Shown: positions 1 through 8,881, counted from the stretch's first letter. The stretch: 64,000 nt of DNA from Soonwooa buanensis (GCF_900167905.1 NZ_FUYZ01000006.1:124001-188000); one strand, 5' to 3'. Notes: generated by a model not told the origin, from the sequence alone. Numbers and translations are program-made.

Positions 1-107
1 CGAATCAGCTTGACGCAAAATATAAATTTAGAACCAAACAGGATAAAGGTACACGCTTTATCTTTGATATGTCTTATGGAAAAATTTCGCATAGCAATAG
101 TAGATGA
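1..107 (+). CDS. Sensor histidine kinase, C-terminal end only (partial)
   Basis: The window opens inside an open frame whose codons begin at position 3 and which stops with TGA at 105-107. The 34 visible residues contain a GTRFIFDMSYG stretch, which resembles the last beta strand of the HATPase_c domain of histidine kinases. The frame overlaps the start of the downstream response regulator by about 32 bases, the usual arrangement for a translationally coupled kinase/regulator pair. The sensory and catalytic parts lie outside the window, so the signal is unknown. The family call rests on a short tail plus context. Confidence 0.6.
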   Translation, partial: NQLDAKYKFRTKQDKGTRFIFDMSYGKISHSNSR

Positions 108-747
108 CGATTATCTTATCGTAAGTCTTTTGAAAAGTTTTCTAGAGCAAGACCCACAACTGGACGTTGTTTTCGAAACTACAGACGGTTACCAATTGCT
201 CCAACATCTTGAGTCGGGCGCAGAGATTGATGTTCTTCTTTTGGATTTAAAAATGAAAACAATTGATGGTCTCGAGGTACTTCGTCATATTAAAGTCAAA
301 AATTTTGATTTGAAGATTATCGTTATTTCCAGTCATTACCAAGATAATTCGGTTGGTTTTATGGTAAAGGAAGGTGTTTCAGCATTTATTCCTAAAGGGA
401 TGTCACCTTTTGATTTGCTTAACGTTATAAAACAAGTTGCAGTGACTGGTTTTTATTTTAAACCTGATCAAGTTGAAGCTTTGCGCGACCAAATATCTAG
501 TCGTTCTCCAAAACCGATTTTAGAGTCAGATGAAAGCATTTCGGATCGTGAAATAGAAATCATCAGGCAGCTTTGCCAACAACGCACAGCAAAAGAAATC
601 GGCGAAACTTTGTTTATTTCTCAAAAAACGGTAGAAGGTCACAAGTCGAGATTGTTTGCGAAAATCGGTGTTAAAAATGTGACTGGATTGGTTGTCTATG
701 CGTTACAGAAGAATATTGTAAAACTCGAAGAATTGCCACTTCAATAA
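76..747 (+). CDS. NarL/FixJ-family two-component response regulator
   Basis: A 223-residue cytoplasmic DNA-binding regulator. Residues 4-125 form a receiver domain with the acidic pocket D10-D11-D12 and the phospho-acceptor aspartate near residue 57 (LLLDLKM). Residues about 150-215 form a LuxR-type helix-turn-helix (SDREIEIIRQL, then AKEIGETLFISQKTVEGH). The frame is open further upstream from a TTG at 10, but the ATG at 76 starts immediately before the receiver fold (MEKFRIAIVDDD), so it is chosen. It overlaps the 3' end of the kinase gene and is presumably phosphorylated by it. Target genes cannot be inferred. Confidence 0.9.
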   Translation: MEKFRIAIVDDDYLIVSLLKSFLEQDPQLDVVFETTDGYQLLQHLESGAEIDVLLLDLKMKTIDGLEVLRHIKVKNFDLKIIVISSHYQDNSVGFMVKEGVSAFIPKGMSPFDLLNVIKQVAVTGFYFKPDQVEALRDQISSRSPKPILESDESISDREIEIIRQLCQQRTAKEIGETLFISQKTVEGHKSRLFAKIGVKNVTGLVVYALQKNIVKLEELPLQ

Positions 748-753
748 AATAGT

Positions 754-787
754 AAAAACCCCTCATTTTAAAATTGAGGGGTTTTTA
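754..787 (+). terminator. Rho-independent terminator after the NarL-type regulator
   Basis: A GC-containing stem (ACCCCTCA paired with TGAGGGGT) with an AT loop, preceded by A residues and followed by a T tract. Confidence 0.85.
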
Positions 788-867
788 CTTAAAGTTTTGT
801 TAAAATCAATGTCTAATTTTGATACAGAAATTAATAGCCCAGAAAACATTTTTAAAAACTAATTAAC

Positions 868-907
868 CAAAAATCCCCACTTCAATCGAGGTGGGGATTT
901 TATTTTT
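868..907. terminator. Bidirectional terminator between the regulator and the TerC gene
   Basis: An ATCCCCAC/GTGGGGAT stem has A residues on the left and T residues on the right, so it can act in both directions. On the minus strand it closes the TerC-family gene. Confidence 0.75.
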
Positions 908-913
908 ATAGGT

Positions 914-1699
914 TTAAGCTTTCTTTTTACGCATTCTCATATTTAAAAATTCTACGACCAGCGAGAAGAAAATTGCAAAATACAGATAACCTTTTGGTAC
1001 GGCGCCAACTTCTTGTCCGCCAAGTACAGCACCTGACAAGTGCATGCTTTCTGTAATTAGCATAAAACCAATCAAAATTAGAAAAGCCAATCCTAGAATC
1101 TGGATCGATGGATTTTGATTAACGAAATTACCAACAGGCACCGCAAACAACATCATAACACCAACCGAAATTACAACTGCCGTTATCATAATTGGAAGTG
1201 CGCCATGTACGCCATTAGTCATCCCAACTGCTGTCAAAATACTGTCAATCGAGAATACCAAGTCGATTAATAAAATCTGAAAAATAATGTTTCCGAAAGA
1301 TTTTGCGCCAGATCCAGTTGCTAATTCTCTTTCGTGTTCGCCTTTGGCGTCAACTTTTTCGTGGATTTCTTTTGTACTTTTATAGATTAAGAAAATACCT
1401 CCAGCTAATAATATCAGCGCTTGACCTGTAAAATCTGCACGGAACCAACCCCAATCGAATCCGAAAAGTGTTGCCTTCATCGCGATAAGCCACGTAATCC
1501 CAAATAACAAAGCGATTCTCATGAACATCGCTAAGAAAAGTCCAATTCTTGTGGCACGTTTGCGTTTTTCGGGAGGAAGTTTTCCGGTGACAATGGAGAT
1601 AAAAATGATATTGTCAATCCCTAAGATGATCTCCAAAAATGTTAGGGTCAGTAGTGCAATGAGCGCATCTACAGAGGTGAAAATTTGTAAAAATTCCAT
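914..1699 (-). CDS. TerC-family integral membrane protein
   Basis: A 261-residue inner-membrane protein with about seven hydrophobic helices. Two conserved acidic helices mark the TerC family: LEIILGIDNIIFISIV near the N terminus and LIDLVFSIDSILTAVG in the middle, carrying the D/N residues thought to bind metal. Family members are linked to manganese export, to metalation of exported enzymes or to tellurite resistance; which applies here cannot be read from the sequence. A lysine-rich C terminus (RMRKKK) fits a cytoplasmic end. It is divergent from the DMT transporter, with a shared palindromic promoter region between them. The start ATG lies only about 12 bases from its predicted -7 box. 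Confidence 0.9.
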   Translation of the reverse strand: MEFLQIFTSVDALIALLTLTFLEIILGIDNIIFISIVTGKLPPEKRKRATRIGLFLAMFMRIALLFGITWLIAMKATLFGFDWGWFRADFTGQALILLAGGIFLIYKSTKEIHEKVDAKGEHERELATGSGAKSFGNIIFQILLIDLVFSIDSILTAVGMTNGVHGALPIMITAVVISVGVMMLFAVPVGNFVNQNPSIQILGLAFLILIGFMLITESMHLSGAVLGGQEVGAVPKGYLYFAIFFSLVVEFLNMRMRKKKA

Positions 1700-1703
1700 T
1701 CTT

Positions 1704-1721
1704 TTATTTTTGCAAAAATAA
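1704..1721. promoter_or_regulatory. Palindromic divergent promoter core (overlapping -7 boxes)
   Basis: The sequence TTATTTTTGCAAAAATAA is a perfect palindrome. It contains a TAnnTTTGC Bacteroidota -7 box on the plus strand (1705-1713, toward the DMT transporter) and another on the minus strand (1712-1720, toward the TerC gene), sharing the central GC. The motif match is seen; promoter activity is inferred. Confidence 0.65.
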
Positions 1722-1769
1722 CTTTATTATGCATAAGTTTGTATTAAATTTTACAAGCCCGTTTTCATA

Positions 1770-2675
1770 ATGTTCAGTTCGCATTTATTTCGATTACATT
1801 TAATTGTTTTTTTGTGGGGATTCACCGCAATTTTAGGAAAGTTAATTCAGATAGATGCGTCGTCATTAGTCTTTTACAGAATGCTTTTCACAGCATTTTT
1901 TTTATTTATCTATTTAAGATTTTTTAAAAAAGAAAGTTTAAAAATTGATAAAAAAACGCTGCTCCGTTTAGTCGCTATTGGAAGTGTGATGGCGGCACAT
2001 TGGTTTTTCTTTTTTGAATCCATTAAAGTGTCGAATGTATCGATTGCATTGTCGTGCTTGTCGTTGTCCACTTTGTTTGCGGCAGTTATCGAACCTGTTA
2101 TTTTTAAACGAAAAGTGGATTGGGTTGAGATTCTGATTGGGATTGTGATTGTTGCTTGTATTTTATTGATTTTCAATGCGGAGTTTAAATATAAGCTTGG
2201 GATTTTCTATGGAATACTTTGTGCGCTTTGCGGAACTATTTTCTCAGTTCTTAATGGTAAAATGTTTGGTAAAACCTCGTCGGGCAATATTATTTTTTAT
2301 GAAATCTTTGGAGGATGGCTTGTTATTTCAGCGGTTTTCTTGTTAACGGGACAATTATCTTTTGCGCATGAAATAAGTTTGCATGATTATGCGTTAGTAA
2401 TTTTATTAGCAAGTGTTTTCACAGCATATCCAATGTTCGAAAGTATCAAGCTAATGAAGTATATTTCGCCATTTACACTAATATTAACGGTTAATCTAGA
2501 ACCAGTCTATGGGATTATTTTAGCTTTTTTTATCTTTGGGGCGTCAGAACATATGAGTCCGATTTTTTATATCGCCTCAGCTGTGATGATTTTGTCCATT
2601 GTCGTTAATGGTTTAATAAAATCTAAAAGGAAGAAAGCAGCAGAATTGCTGGAAGCCAATAAGATCGTTGATTAA
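1770..2675 (+). CDS. EamA/DMT-superfamily transporter
   Basis: A 301-residue protein with about ten hydrophobic segments in two repeats, the normal architecture and length of drug/metabolite transporters with EamA domains (about 5-140 and 155-290). The C terminus is basic (SKRKK), consistent with a cytoplasmic end. The substrate of these exporters cannot be predicted from sequence. The stop codon overlaps the start of the next gene by one base (TAATG), so the two are probably translated together even though their products are functionally unrelated. Confidence 0.85.
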   Translation: MFSSHLFRLHLIVFLWGFTAILGKLIQIDASSLVFYRMLFTAFFLFIYLRFFKKESLKIDKKTLLRLVAIGSVMAAHWFFFFESIKVSNVSIALSCLSLSTLFAAVIEPVIFKRKVDWVEILIGIVIVACILLIFNAEFKYKLGIFYGILCALCGTIFSVLNGKMFGKTSSGNIIFYEIFGGWLVISAVFLLTGQLSFAHEISLHDYALVILLASVFTAYPMFESIKLMKYISPFTLILTVNLEPVYGIILAFFIFGASEHMSPIFYIASAVMILSIVVNGLIKSKRKKAAELLEANKIVD

Positions 2676-3751
2676 TGAAAAGATATTTATTTTTTATATG
2701 CCTTTTGGCGATTAGTTTGTTTAATGCTCAGATTATTAGAAAATATTCTAATGAATTTTTAAATATTGGAGCTGGTGCACGTGGTCTCGGGATGGGCGGT
2801 GCGGTTATATCTAACCAAGAAGATGTCTATGCGCCAATGTGGAATCCTGCAGGACTTAACGGTATAGACCGCGATTGGCAAGCTTCTGCAATGCACGCAG
2901 AATATTTTGAATCTATTGCTAAATACGATTACGTTGCTTTTGCAAAATCTGTAGAGAGTGGTGTTTTTGGCATTTCGTTAGTGCGTCTTGGCGTGGATAA
3001 TATTCTTAATACGACGCAAATGATCGATCCAGAAGGGAATATCGATTATGATAAAATATCCTCTTTCTCGACTGCAGATTATGCTGCAATTTTGTCTTAC
3101 GCCTTTTATCCTTCGGGCAATCAAAGATTAAGTTTGGGTGCTAACGCCAAAGTTGTCTATCGTAATGTTGGTAAATTTGCTAGCGGTTATGGCTTTGGGT
3201 TTGACCTTGGTGCGATATATAAAAGCGAATCTGGCTGGAATTATGGTGCCATGTTACGCGATGCAACGACGACAGTTAACTTTTGGACAGTTAATCAGAA
3301 AGAGTTGTCAGCGGTGGTTAATGGGGAAGAGTTTAACCCTGCGCCAAAAGATAAAATGGAAATTACGATGCCAAAGCTTAATGTTGGAGCAAGCCGACTT
3401 TTTGAGATTAATCGTGATTTGAAACTTCTTCCCGAAGCTGGAATTAATGTTGATTTTGCTAAAACGCCATCTTTGATTTCGACGGATTTTGCGAGTATTA
3501 CGCCTTATGCTGGTGCCGAACTTACTTTTCAAGATATGATTTTTGTGAGATTGGGTGTTAACCAATTTAGTAATATAACAGATATCGAAAGCTTAAAACG
3601 AAAAATGTCCTTCCAACCGAGCGCAGGTATCGGTATTAAATACAAAGGTCTGACTTTAGATTACGCCATTACAAATTCTGGAATTGGCGGGTCTAATTTT
3701 TATTCAAACTTTTTTTCTCTAAAACTGGATATGCAAGATTTTAGAAACTAA
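2675..3751 (+). CDS. PorV/PorQ-family outer-membrane protein
   Basis: A 358-residue predicted outer-membrane beta-barrel with an N-terminal signal peptide (MKRYLFFICLLAISLFNAQ). The stretch GAGARGLGMGGAVISNQED followed by WNPAGL is the hallmark of the PorV/PorQ family, FadL-like barrels found with type IX secretion. PorV itself shuttles cargo to the T9SS attachment machinery. This gene stands alone, not beside porU, so it may be a paralogue rather than PorV. The window has at least two T9SS-type cargo proteins (28.4 and 45.2 kb), so the secretion system is expected in this genome. Confidence 0.82.
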   Translation: MKRYLFFICLLAISLFNAQIIRKYSNEFLNIGAGARGLGMGGAVISNQEDVYAPMWNPAGLNGIDRDWQASAMHAEYFESIAKYDYVAFAKSVESGVFGISLVRLGVDNILNTTQMIDPEGNIDYDKISSFSTADYAAILSYAFYPSGNQRLSLGANAKVVYRNVGKFASGYGFGFDLGAIYKSESGWNYGAMLRDATTTVNFWTVNQKELSAVVNGEEFNPAPKDKMEITMPKLNVGASRLFEINRDLKLLPEAGINVDFAKTPSLISTDFASITPYAGAELTFQDMIFVRLGVNQFSNITDIESLKRKMSFQPSAGIGIKYKGLTLDYAITNSGIGGSNFYSNFFSLKLDMQDFRN

Positions 3752-3802
3752 ATTTTAACTAATTTTCTCGATTTTAAGAAAGTTGAGAAATGTCATATTA
3801 AT

Positions 3803-3838
3803 TTAAGTCTAGCTAAATCAATTAGTTAGACTTTTTTA
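3803..3838 (+). terminator. Terminator after the PorV-like gene
   Basis: An AAGTCTAGCTAA/TTAGTTAGACTT stem with one wobble pair and a small loop, followed by a run of T residues. Confidence 0.75.
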
Positions 3839-3866
3839 TTGATTGTTTATTTAGAATTATTAAAAA

Positions 3867-3874
3867 TAAATTTG
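3867..3874 (+). promoter_or_regulatory. Predicted -7 box for the siderophore receptor
   Basis: TAAATTTG fits the Bacteroidota TAnnTTTG motif and would give a leader of roughly 55 bases before the GTG start. No Fur box could be assigned with confidence. Confidence 0.4.
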
Positions 3875-3936
3875 TAGAAATGTTAAATATTTATAAATTC
3901 GCATCGTTATTTTAAATCTTTCTAAATAAATATAAC

Positions 3937-6144
3937 GTGAACAAGAAAATATTTAGCCTCGGATTAATCGCCATTTCAGGATTGGTTTTCAGTCAAATGA
4001 AATATGAAGCGGTAAGTGATACAGTAAAGATTCAACAGATTGAAGATATACTTCTTCATAAAACTGGTAATCCTAACAAAGCAAAACCTCTATCTACAAA
4101 GTCTAATTTGACGATGATGGAAACGCCTCAGCCTGTAGCGATTGTTACTCATGAGATTATTGAGGAGCAACAAGCTAAGCAGTTAAGTGATGTTTTGCAA
4201 AATGTTAATGGAGTCTATGTAACTTCATCTAGAGGTGGCGCACAAGATAGCTTTGGGGGAAGAGGTTTTTCTTTAGGTAATGATAACATGTTCAAAAACG
4301 GTGGTCGTATGAATAGTGGTGTCTTTCCTGAGGTTTCTGGCCTTGAGCGTGTTGAGGTGCTAAAAGGTGCTAATGCAATGTTATACGGAAATACAGCAGC
4401 AGGTGGTGTTATTAACTTGGTAACTAAAAAACCTCGTTTCAACTTCGGTGGTAGCGCTGCGTTTAATGTTGGTAGCTGGAATTCTTACAAGCCAACTATC
4501 GATGTTTATGGACCTTTGTCTAAAACAGTTGCTTTCCGAGTGAATGGCGCTTACGAATATGCAGATAGCTTCCGTGATGTTGTACATTCAGAAAAGTATT
4601 ATTTTAATCCTTCAATATTATTTAATTTGGGCGAAAAGTCACAATTAATTGTTGAAGCAGATTATCTTAAAAATAATTCAACACCAGATTTCGGGATCGG
4701 TGCAATGACTTTAGCTGACGGAAGTTTTCAACTCGTAGATTGGTTGCCTAGAAATACTTTCTTTGGAACAGACTGGCAGTATCAAAACGTACAGCAAGGT
4801 TCGACAAATATCACATTTAATACACAGTTAAGTGATAAATGGACTTTAAATGCTGTTGCAACATACCAAAATTACACGAAAGATTATTTTTCAACAGAAC
4901 GTGTACAATGGGTTTATCAAAAAAACTCGGGAAGATATTCCTGGACAACACCATTTAATAAAACTTATAGCGAACAGAATTATGGTTCGGCACAAGTTAA
5001 CTTGAACGGTGAATTTAATACAGGTAGAATAGGGCATAAAGTATTAGTTGGTGCAGACGCTGACTATAATCAAGCAGATGCTTACGCTTACAGCTTATCA
5101 AATGTTCCTAATAGTGTTTTGTTTCTTGATGATCAATCCACTTGGAATAACGGAAGTCTTGCGATGCCAACGTCAAAAAATAATACTTTGACAAGAGCAA
5201 CTACTAGAAGAGTTGGTGTGTATGCGCAAGATTTTATTAGCTTAACAAAACAATTTAAGGTGATCGCTGGTTTGCGTTGGTCTTATATTCAAAACATGCC
5301 TTCTTACAGGACTACTTATGCGACGTCGACTAAAGATTTTGTTGCTAATTCAGCCACTTCTGATAATGCATTCTCTCCAAAATTAGGTTTGGTGTACATG
5401 CCGAATGATAACTTATCTGTATTTGCAACATATACCAATTCGTTCTCAGCGAATACAGGACGCGATATTTATGACAACTCTTTAAAGCCAACGACAATCG
5501 ATCAGTTTGAAGTGGGGGCAAAGAAAAACTTGTGGGATAACGCTGTAGCTGTTAACTTGTCAGTTTATCAAATCGTTTATCAAAACTATTATCAAACTGC
5601 AGAATTCTTAGCAAATGGCGCTGCTAACAATGATACAACTATTAAGGAGTTTGCGGGTAAGATGCGAAGTAGAGGTGTAGAATTAGATATTACCGGTAAC
5701 CCAACTCAAAATATTTCAATTATTGGTGGATTCTCTTATAATAATTCAGTGTACTTAGATACGCCAGCTGTAACTGGTTATGTTGAAGATCAAAGATTAG
5801 TAAGAACGCCAGCAACAACAGCCAACTTGTCGTTATTCTATAAATTTACTGATGCACTTAAAGGCTTAAAACTTGGTGCAGGTGCTTATTTCGTAGGTGA
5901 TAGACTTGCAGGATGGAATGATACTAAAGCATTACTTGCTACAAGAAATGGTGTGACAAGAACTTACGATCTTAAAGATTACACAACAGTATCTTTCTCT
6001 GCGGGTTATGAGTGGAAGAAATTCATGATTCAAGCGAAAGTTAACAACTTGTTCGATACAGTTAACTACAATGTTCACGAGAATTATTCGGTTAATCCTA
6101 TTGCACCAAGAAATTATTATGTTACTTTGACATACAAATTATAA
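3937..6144 (+). CDS. TonB-dependent siderophore receptor
   Basis: A 735-residue outer-membrane receptor that would import ferric siderophore using TonB energy. The signal peptide MNKKIFSLGLIAISGLVFSQ begins at a GTG codon; no in-frame ATG gives a signal peptide, so GTG is accepted. Residues about 59-170 are the plug domain (TPQPVAIVTHEII, VSGLERVEVLKGANAMLYG, GGVINLVTKKP), and the rest is the 22-strand barrel ending in YYVTLTYKL with a terminal hydrophobic residue. It lacks the N-terminal carboxypeptidase-like domain of SusC proteins, so iron-siderophore uptake is more likely than glycan uptake. The PepSY membrane protein just downstream supports an iron role. The siderophore is unknown. Confidence 0.9.
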   Translation: MNKKIFSLGLIAISGLVFSQMKYEAVSDTVKIQQIEDILLHKTGNPNKAKPLSTKSNLTMMETPQPVAIVTHEIIEEQQAKQLSDVLQNVNGVYVTSSRGGAQDSFGGRGFSLGNDNMFKNGGRMNSGVFPEVSGLERVEVLKGANAMLYGNTAAGGVINLVTKKPRFNFGGSAAFNVGSWNSYKPTIDVYGPLSKTVAFRVNGAYEYADSFRDVVHSEKYYFNPSILFNLGEKSQLIVEADYLKNNSTPDFGIGAMTLADGSFQLVDWLPRNTFFGTDWQYQNVQQGSTNITFNTQLSDKWTLNAVATYQNYTKDYFSTERVQWVYQKNSGRYSWTTPFNKTYSEQNYGSAQVNLNGEFNTGRIGHKVLVGADADYNQADAYAYSLSNVPNSVLFLDDQSTWNNGSLAMPTSKNNTLTRATTRRVGVYAQDFISLTKQFKVIAGLRWSYIQNMPSYRTTYATSTKDFVANSATSDNAFSPKLGLVYMPNDNLSVFATYTNSFSANTGRDIYDNSLKPTTIDQFEVGAKKNLWDNAVAVNLSVYQIVYQNYYQTAEFLANGAANNDTTIKEFAGKMRSRGVELDITGNPTQNISIIGGFSYNNSVYLDTPAVTGYVEDQRLVRTPATTANLSLFYKFTDALKGLKLGAGAYFVGDRLAGWNDTKALLATRNGVTRTYDLKDYTTVSFSAGYEWKKFMIQAKVNNLFDTVNYNVHENYSVNPIAPRNYYVTLTYKL

Positions 6145-6171
6145 TTTTTACTAGAATTAAATTTTTCATAT

Positions 6172-6206
6172 CAAAAAGTGGAGGCTTATTAGCTTCCACT
6201 TTTTGG
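6172..6206 (+). terminator. Terminator after the siderophore receptor
   Basis: A long AAAAAGTGGAGGCTTA/TTAGCTTCCACTTTTT stem-loop directly downstream of the stop. It lies 28 bases before the PepSY gene, so it may be partial and allow readthrough. Confidence 0.7.
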
Positions 6207-6233
6207 GTTTTCACATAAAAAAATAAATGCATA

Positions 6234-6749
6234 ATGGACAAGATTAAAAACACAAAAACTTTTATGAGAATTGTACACCGCTATTTGGGCTATTTTTTAG
6301 CAGGAATTATGGCGGTGTATGCCATTAGCGGAATCTTATTAGTCTATCGCGATACCGATTTTCTTAAAAAAGAAATTAAATACGAAAAGAAATTTGATGC
6401 TAATTTGGATGAAAAAGCACTTGGTAAAGAAATAAAAATCAAAGGTTTTGAAGTTGATAAAAACGAAAACGGCATCATGTACTTCAAACAAGGAATTTAT
6501 AATATCGCAACAGGTGAAGCTAAATATTCTAAAAAAGAATTGCCTTTTGTCTTAGATAAAATGACAAAACTGCACAAATCGCAATCCAAAGATACATTGT
6601 CGCCGCTCAATACTTTCTTTGGAATTTCGTTGTTCTTCTTTGTAATTTCGAGTTTTTGGATGTTTAACCCTAAGACCAAAGCTTTCAGACGTGGGATGAT
6701 TTTCACTGCAATTGGTTTGGTGTTGGCTTTAGCGATGTTATTTATTTAA
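6234..6749 (+). CDS. PepSY-associated membrane protein
   Basis: A 171-residue protein with an N-terminal HRYLGYFLAGIMAVYAISGILLVYRD segment, typical of PepSY_TM proteins. It is followed by a roughly 80-residue soluble loop and two more hydrophobic segments (about 120-140 and 150-170). It is much shorter than the full four-helix PepSY reductases, so it looks like a compact form with one soluble repeat. Related proteins next to TonB receptors are implicated in ferric-siderophore reduction at the inner membrane; that role is inferred here from position only. No clear haem-ligand histidine set was established. Confidence 0.72.
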   Translation: MDKIKNTKTFMRIVHRYLGYFLAGIMAVYAISGILLVYRDTDFLKKEIKYEKKFDANLDEKALGKEIKIKGFEVDKNENGIMYFKQGIYNIATGEAKYSKKELPFVLDKMTKLHKSQSKDTLSPLNTFFGISLFFFVISSFWMFNPKTKAFRRGMIFTAIGLVLALAMLFI

Positions 6750-6779
6750 AAAAATATCTGAACTTGTTTCAGAAAACGA

Positions 6780-6788
6780 TAATTTTGC
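6780..6788 (+). promoter_or_regulatory. Predicted -7 box for RNase P RNA
   Basis: TAATTTTGC matches TAnnTTTGC exactly and ends six bases before the first paired base of the RNase P RNA. No well-spaced upstream TTG was found. Confidence 0.6.
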
Positions 6789-6794
6789 AGCATA

Positions 6795-7097
6795 AAAGAA
6801 GTGCGGCTTGTTGATTTTCTTTCGAGAAGGTAGGAAAGTCCGGACACCAAAGAGCAACATAGCGGATAACATCCGTCACGCGTGAGCGTAGGACAAGTGC
6901 AACAGAAAGCAAGTACAGTTCGGCTGTAGTGAAACCAGGTAAACTCTATGTGGTGCAATGCTAAGTATATCGCCAGTTAAGGTCGGCTCGGTCGTTGGCG
7001 AGGGGTAAGCAGCTAAAGTTGCAGAGCAATTTGCAAATCAGATAAATAACAAGCGCCCTCCTAGGAGGGCACAGAATCCGGCTTATAGCACTTCTTT
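6795..7097 (+). ncRNA. rnpB: RNase P RNA (bacterial type A)
   Basis: The catalytic RNA of RNase P, which matures tRNA 5' ends. The 5' and 3' ends pair (AAAGAAGTGC with GCACTTCTTT). The conserved core GGTAGGAAAGTCCGGACAC follows the P1-P3 region, and the universally conserved ACAGAATCCGGCTTATAG closes the molecule. A CCTCCTAGGAGG hairpin lies just before that 3' core. The length of about 300 bases is normal. No gene lies on either strand inside it. Confidence 0.95.
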
Positions 7098-7111
7098 TAT
7101 TTTAAAAATTC

Positions 7112-7693
7112 TTAAGAATTATATTCTCTTTCCCATTCTTCAGCAGCATTGCTTAGATCTTGGTAGAACTCAGCACCGTATTTTCTTGTTAAAGGCTCTT
7201 TTAAGAATTGATATATTTTTACTTTTAATTCTTTTCCTAATGTACAAGCGTCATCACAAATTGGCCACTCGTGGTAGTTAAGCGCGGTGAAGGTTCTGTA
7301 ATTGGTTACACGTATTGGATAAAGGTGACAAGAGATTGGTTTTTTCCAGTCGATAACACCGTCTTCATAAGCTTTTTCGATGCCACATTTTGTCCAACCT
7401 TTTTCGTCAAAAATAACATAAGCGCACTCCGAATTGTTGACCAAAGTCGTTACTAAATCGCCTTCGCTATCGATAACATGTGTCCCTTGCTCTTCAATCG
7501 CTTTGATGCCTTCGGGTCTTAGATAAGGTTTTATTTTTGGGAAAATCTCTTTTAGGATCGGAAGTTCGTCTTCGTCCAAAGGCGCACCTGTGTCGCCATC
7601 TACACAACATGCACCTTTACATTTGGAAAGGTTACATACAAATTCTTCAGAAAAAATATCTTCAGAAATTAATTTATCTTCTAACTGAATCAT
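7112..7693 (-). CDS. DUF3109-family cysteine-rich protein
   Basis: A 193-residue soluble protein with a conserved cysteine set: FVCNLSKCKGACC near residue 20, then WTKCG, ISCHLYP and WPICDDAC. This is the pattern of the DUF3109 family, related to YkgJ-type zinc/iron-chelating proteins, and suggests a bound metal or iron-sulfur centre. The biochemical function is unknown. It sits two bases downstream of the DUF6427 gene on the same strand, so both are likely in one transcript. Its 3' end converges on RNase P RNA with no obvious terminator between them. Confidence 0.85.
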   Translation of the reverse strand: MIQLEDKLISEDIFSEEFVCNLSKCKGACCVDGDTGAPLDEDELPILKEIFPKIKPYLRPEGIKAIEEQGTHVIDSEGDLVTTLVNNSECAYVIFDEKGWTKCGIEKAYEDGVIDWKKPISCHLYPIRVTNYRTFTALNYHEWPICDDACTLGKELKVKIYQFLKEPLTRKYGAEFYQDLSNAAEEWEREYNS

Positions 7694-7695
7694 GT

Positions 7696-8604
7696 CTAAA
7701 TATGAAATATAAATGGTGCTATTTTAAAAATAAATAATGACACCAAAATTAACCAAACGCCAACTTCTTGCATCCAATATTTGGGAAGAAACTTTAACAT
7801 TCGACTTAGGATAATTGTTACGGGAAGTGCTAAAACCAAAAGCATTTCGTAGTTAGTTCCCATGTACAAAATTACGGATATTAATAATGCTAAAGAAAAA
7901 AGTAGTAAAAATGTGTATTTGTATTTACTGGTCGGACTTTTTTCATTAAAATGTTTAAAATGGTCCATAATACCATAGATTAGCATAAGTATTATCGGGG
8001 TTATAAATAGCAAATTCGTGAATTTATCAACGAGTTTAAACTCTTTTGTAAAAGGTAAATAATCGGGATCCCAACTTCTATAATCAATCCAATACATCAC
8101 GCTGAAGTAAGCGATTAAAACCAACATTGCACCGAAAATTAATCTAAATAAATTAGCAAAAGCTTTTCCTGATGTTACAAAAACATGGATGATAACAAAA
8201 AATATCATTGGCCAAAATATCGGCAAAAAAAGATAATTAACGCACAATAATGCACCTACTAAAAGATACGAGCCTTTGCGCAGCTTATCGCTAGTTGAGG
8301 TTAAAATTAAAAGTAAAAACGAGTTAATTAACAAGGTGACTGCTAGACCGATGCTGAGGTCACCTGGATAGAATGCAAATACAAAAAATGTGTATAAAAA
8401 CAACGGCAAATGCGTCTGATAAGTAAGATCTAGCTTATTAAATAAAAAATACCCCAACGAAATTCCAGCGAAGGTAATAACCGCTGATATGGCATCCAAT
8501 CTGTTGATATCCATTGCGTTAAATGCAATTATAATCAACAGTAAAAACCCAATGTAAACAGGAATTGAAAAAATATTGCTTTCTTTAGAAAGTAATCGAA
8601 ACAT
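7696..8604 (-). CDS. DUF6427-type polytopic membrane protein
   Basis: A 302-residue, very hydrophobic protein with roughly nine to ten predicted membrane helices and few charged loops. Its start (MFRLLSKESNIFSIPVYIGFLLL) and overall pattern resemble the flavobacterial DUF6427 family, which has no known function. It is divergently transcribed from the DUF6341-type gene over a 43-base gap that holds back-to-back -7 boxes, a neighbourhood I recall as common in this class. The family name is from memory and should be confirmed by a profile search. Confidence 0.65.
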   Translation of the reverse strand: MFRLLSKESNIFSIPVYIGFLLLIIIAFNAMDINRLDAISAVITFAGISLGYFLFNKLDLTYQTHLPLFLYTFFVFAFYPGDLSIGLAVTLLINSFLLLILTSTSDKLRKGSYLLVGALLCVNYLFLPIFWPMIFFVIIHVFVTSGKAFANLFRLIFGAMLVLIAYFSVMYWIDYRSWDPDYLPFTKEFKLVDKFTNLLFITPIILMLIYGIMDHFKHFNEKSPTSKYKYTFLLLFSLALLISVILYMGTNYEMLLVLALPVTIILSRMLKFLPKYWMQEVGVWLILVSLFIFKIAPFIFHI

Positions 8605-8610
8605 TTTTTA

Positions 8611-8628
8611 TAAATTTGTGCAAAGTTA
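8611..8628. promoter_or_regulatory. Back-to-back divergent -7 boxes
   Basis: TAAATTTG (8611-8618, plus strand) and TAACTTTGC (8620-8628, minus strand) are one base apart. They would drive the DUF6341-type gene and the DUF6427/DUF3109 pair. The minus-strand leader would be about ten bases or less. Confidence 0.6.
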
Positions 8629-8647
8629 ATTTAAAAAAAGAAGAGCA

Positions 8648-8881
8648 ATGACATCTTTCTGGTTATTCTTAGGTAGTGTTTTCAAGTGGACTTTCGGGTT
8701 CTTTGATTTTGCAGGTAATTTCCTAAACTGGGTACTATTTATCGTAGCATCTGGATTTTTCATTTATTGGTGCTATATTTTGGTAGTTACTTTAGGTGGT
8801 GATAAGGATAAAGAGTATCATTCTGAAACAGAAGGTAAATTCCCTTACTACGATCCAAAACTTTACAAGAACGAAGGTTAA
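8648..8881 (+). CDS. Small membrane protein, DUF6341-type
   Basis: A 77-residue protein with a hydrophobic stretch covering about residues 3-50, probably two membrane segments, and a polar C-terminal tail (GDKDKEYHSETEGKFPYYDPKLY). It matches my memory of the short flavobacterial DUF6341 family, which often lies next to DUF6427. No function is known. The start is supported by a -7 box 30 bases upstream and an A-rich leader. Confidence 0.65.
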   Translation: MTSFWLFLGSVFKWTFGFFDFAGNFLNWVLFIVASGFFIYWCYILVVTLGGDKDKEYHSETEGKFPYYDPKLYKNEG

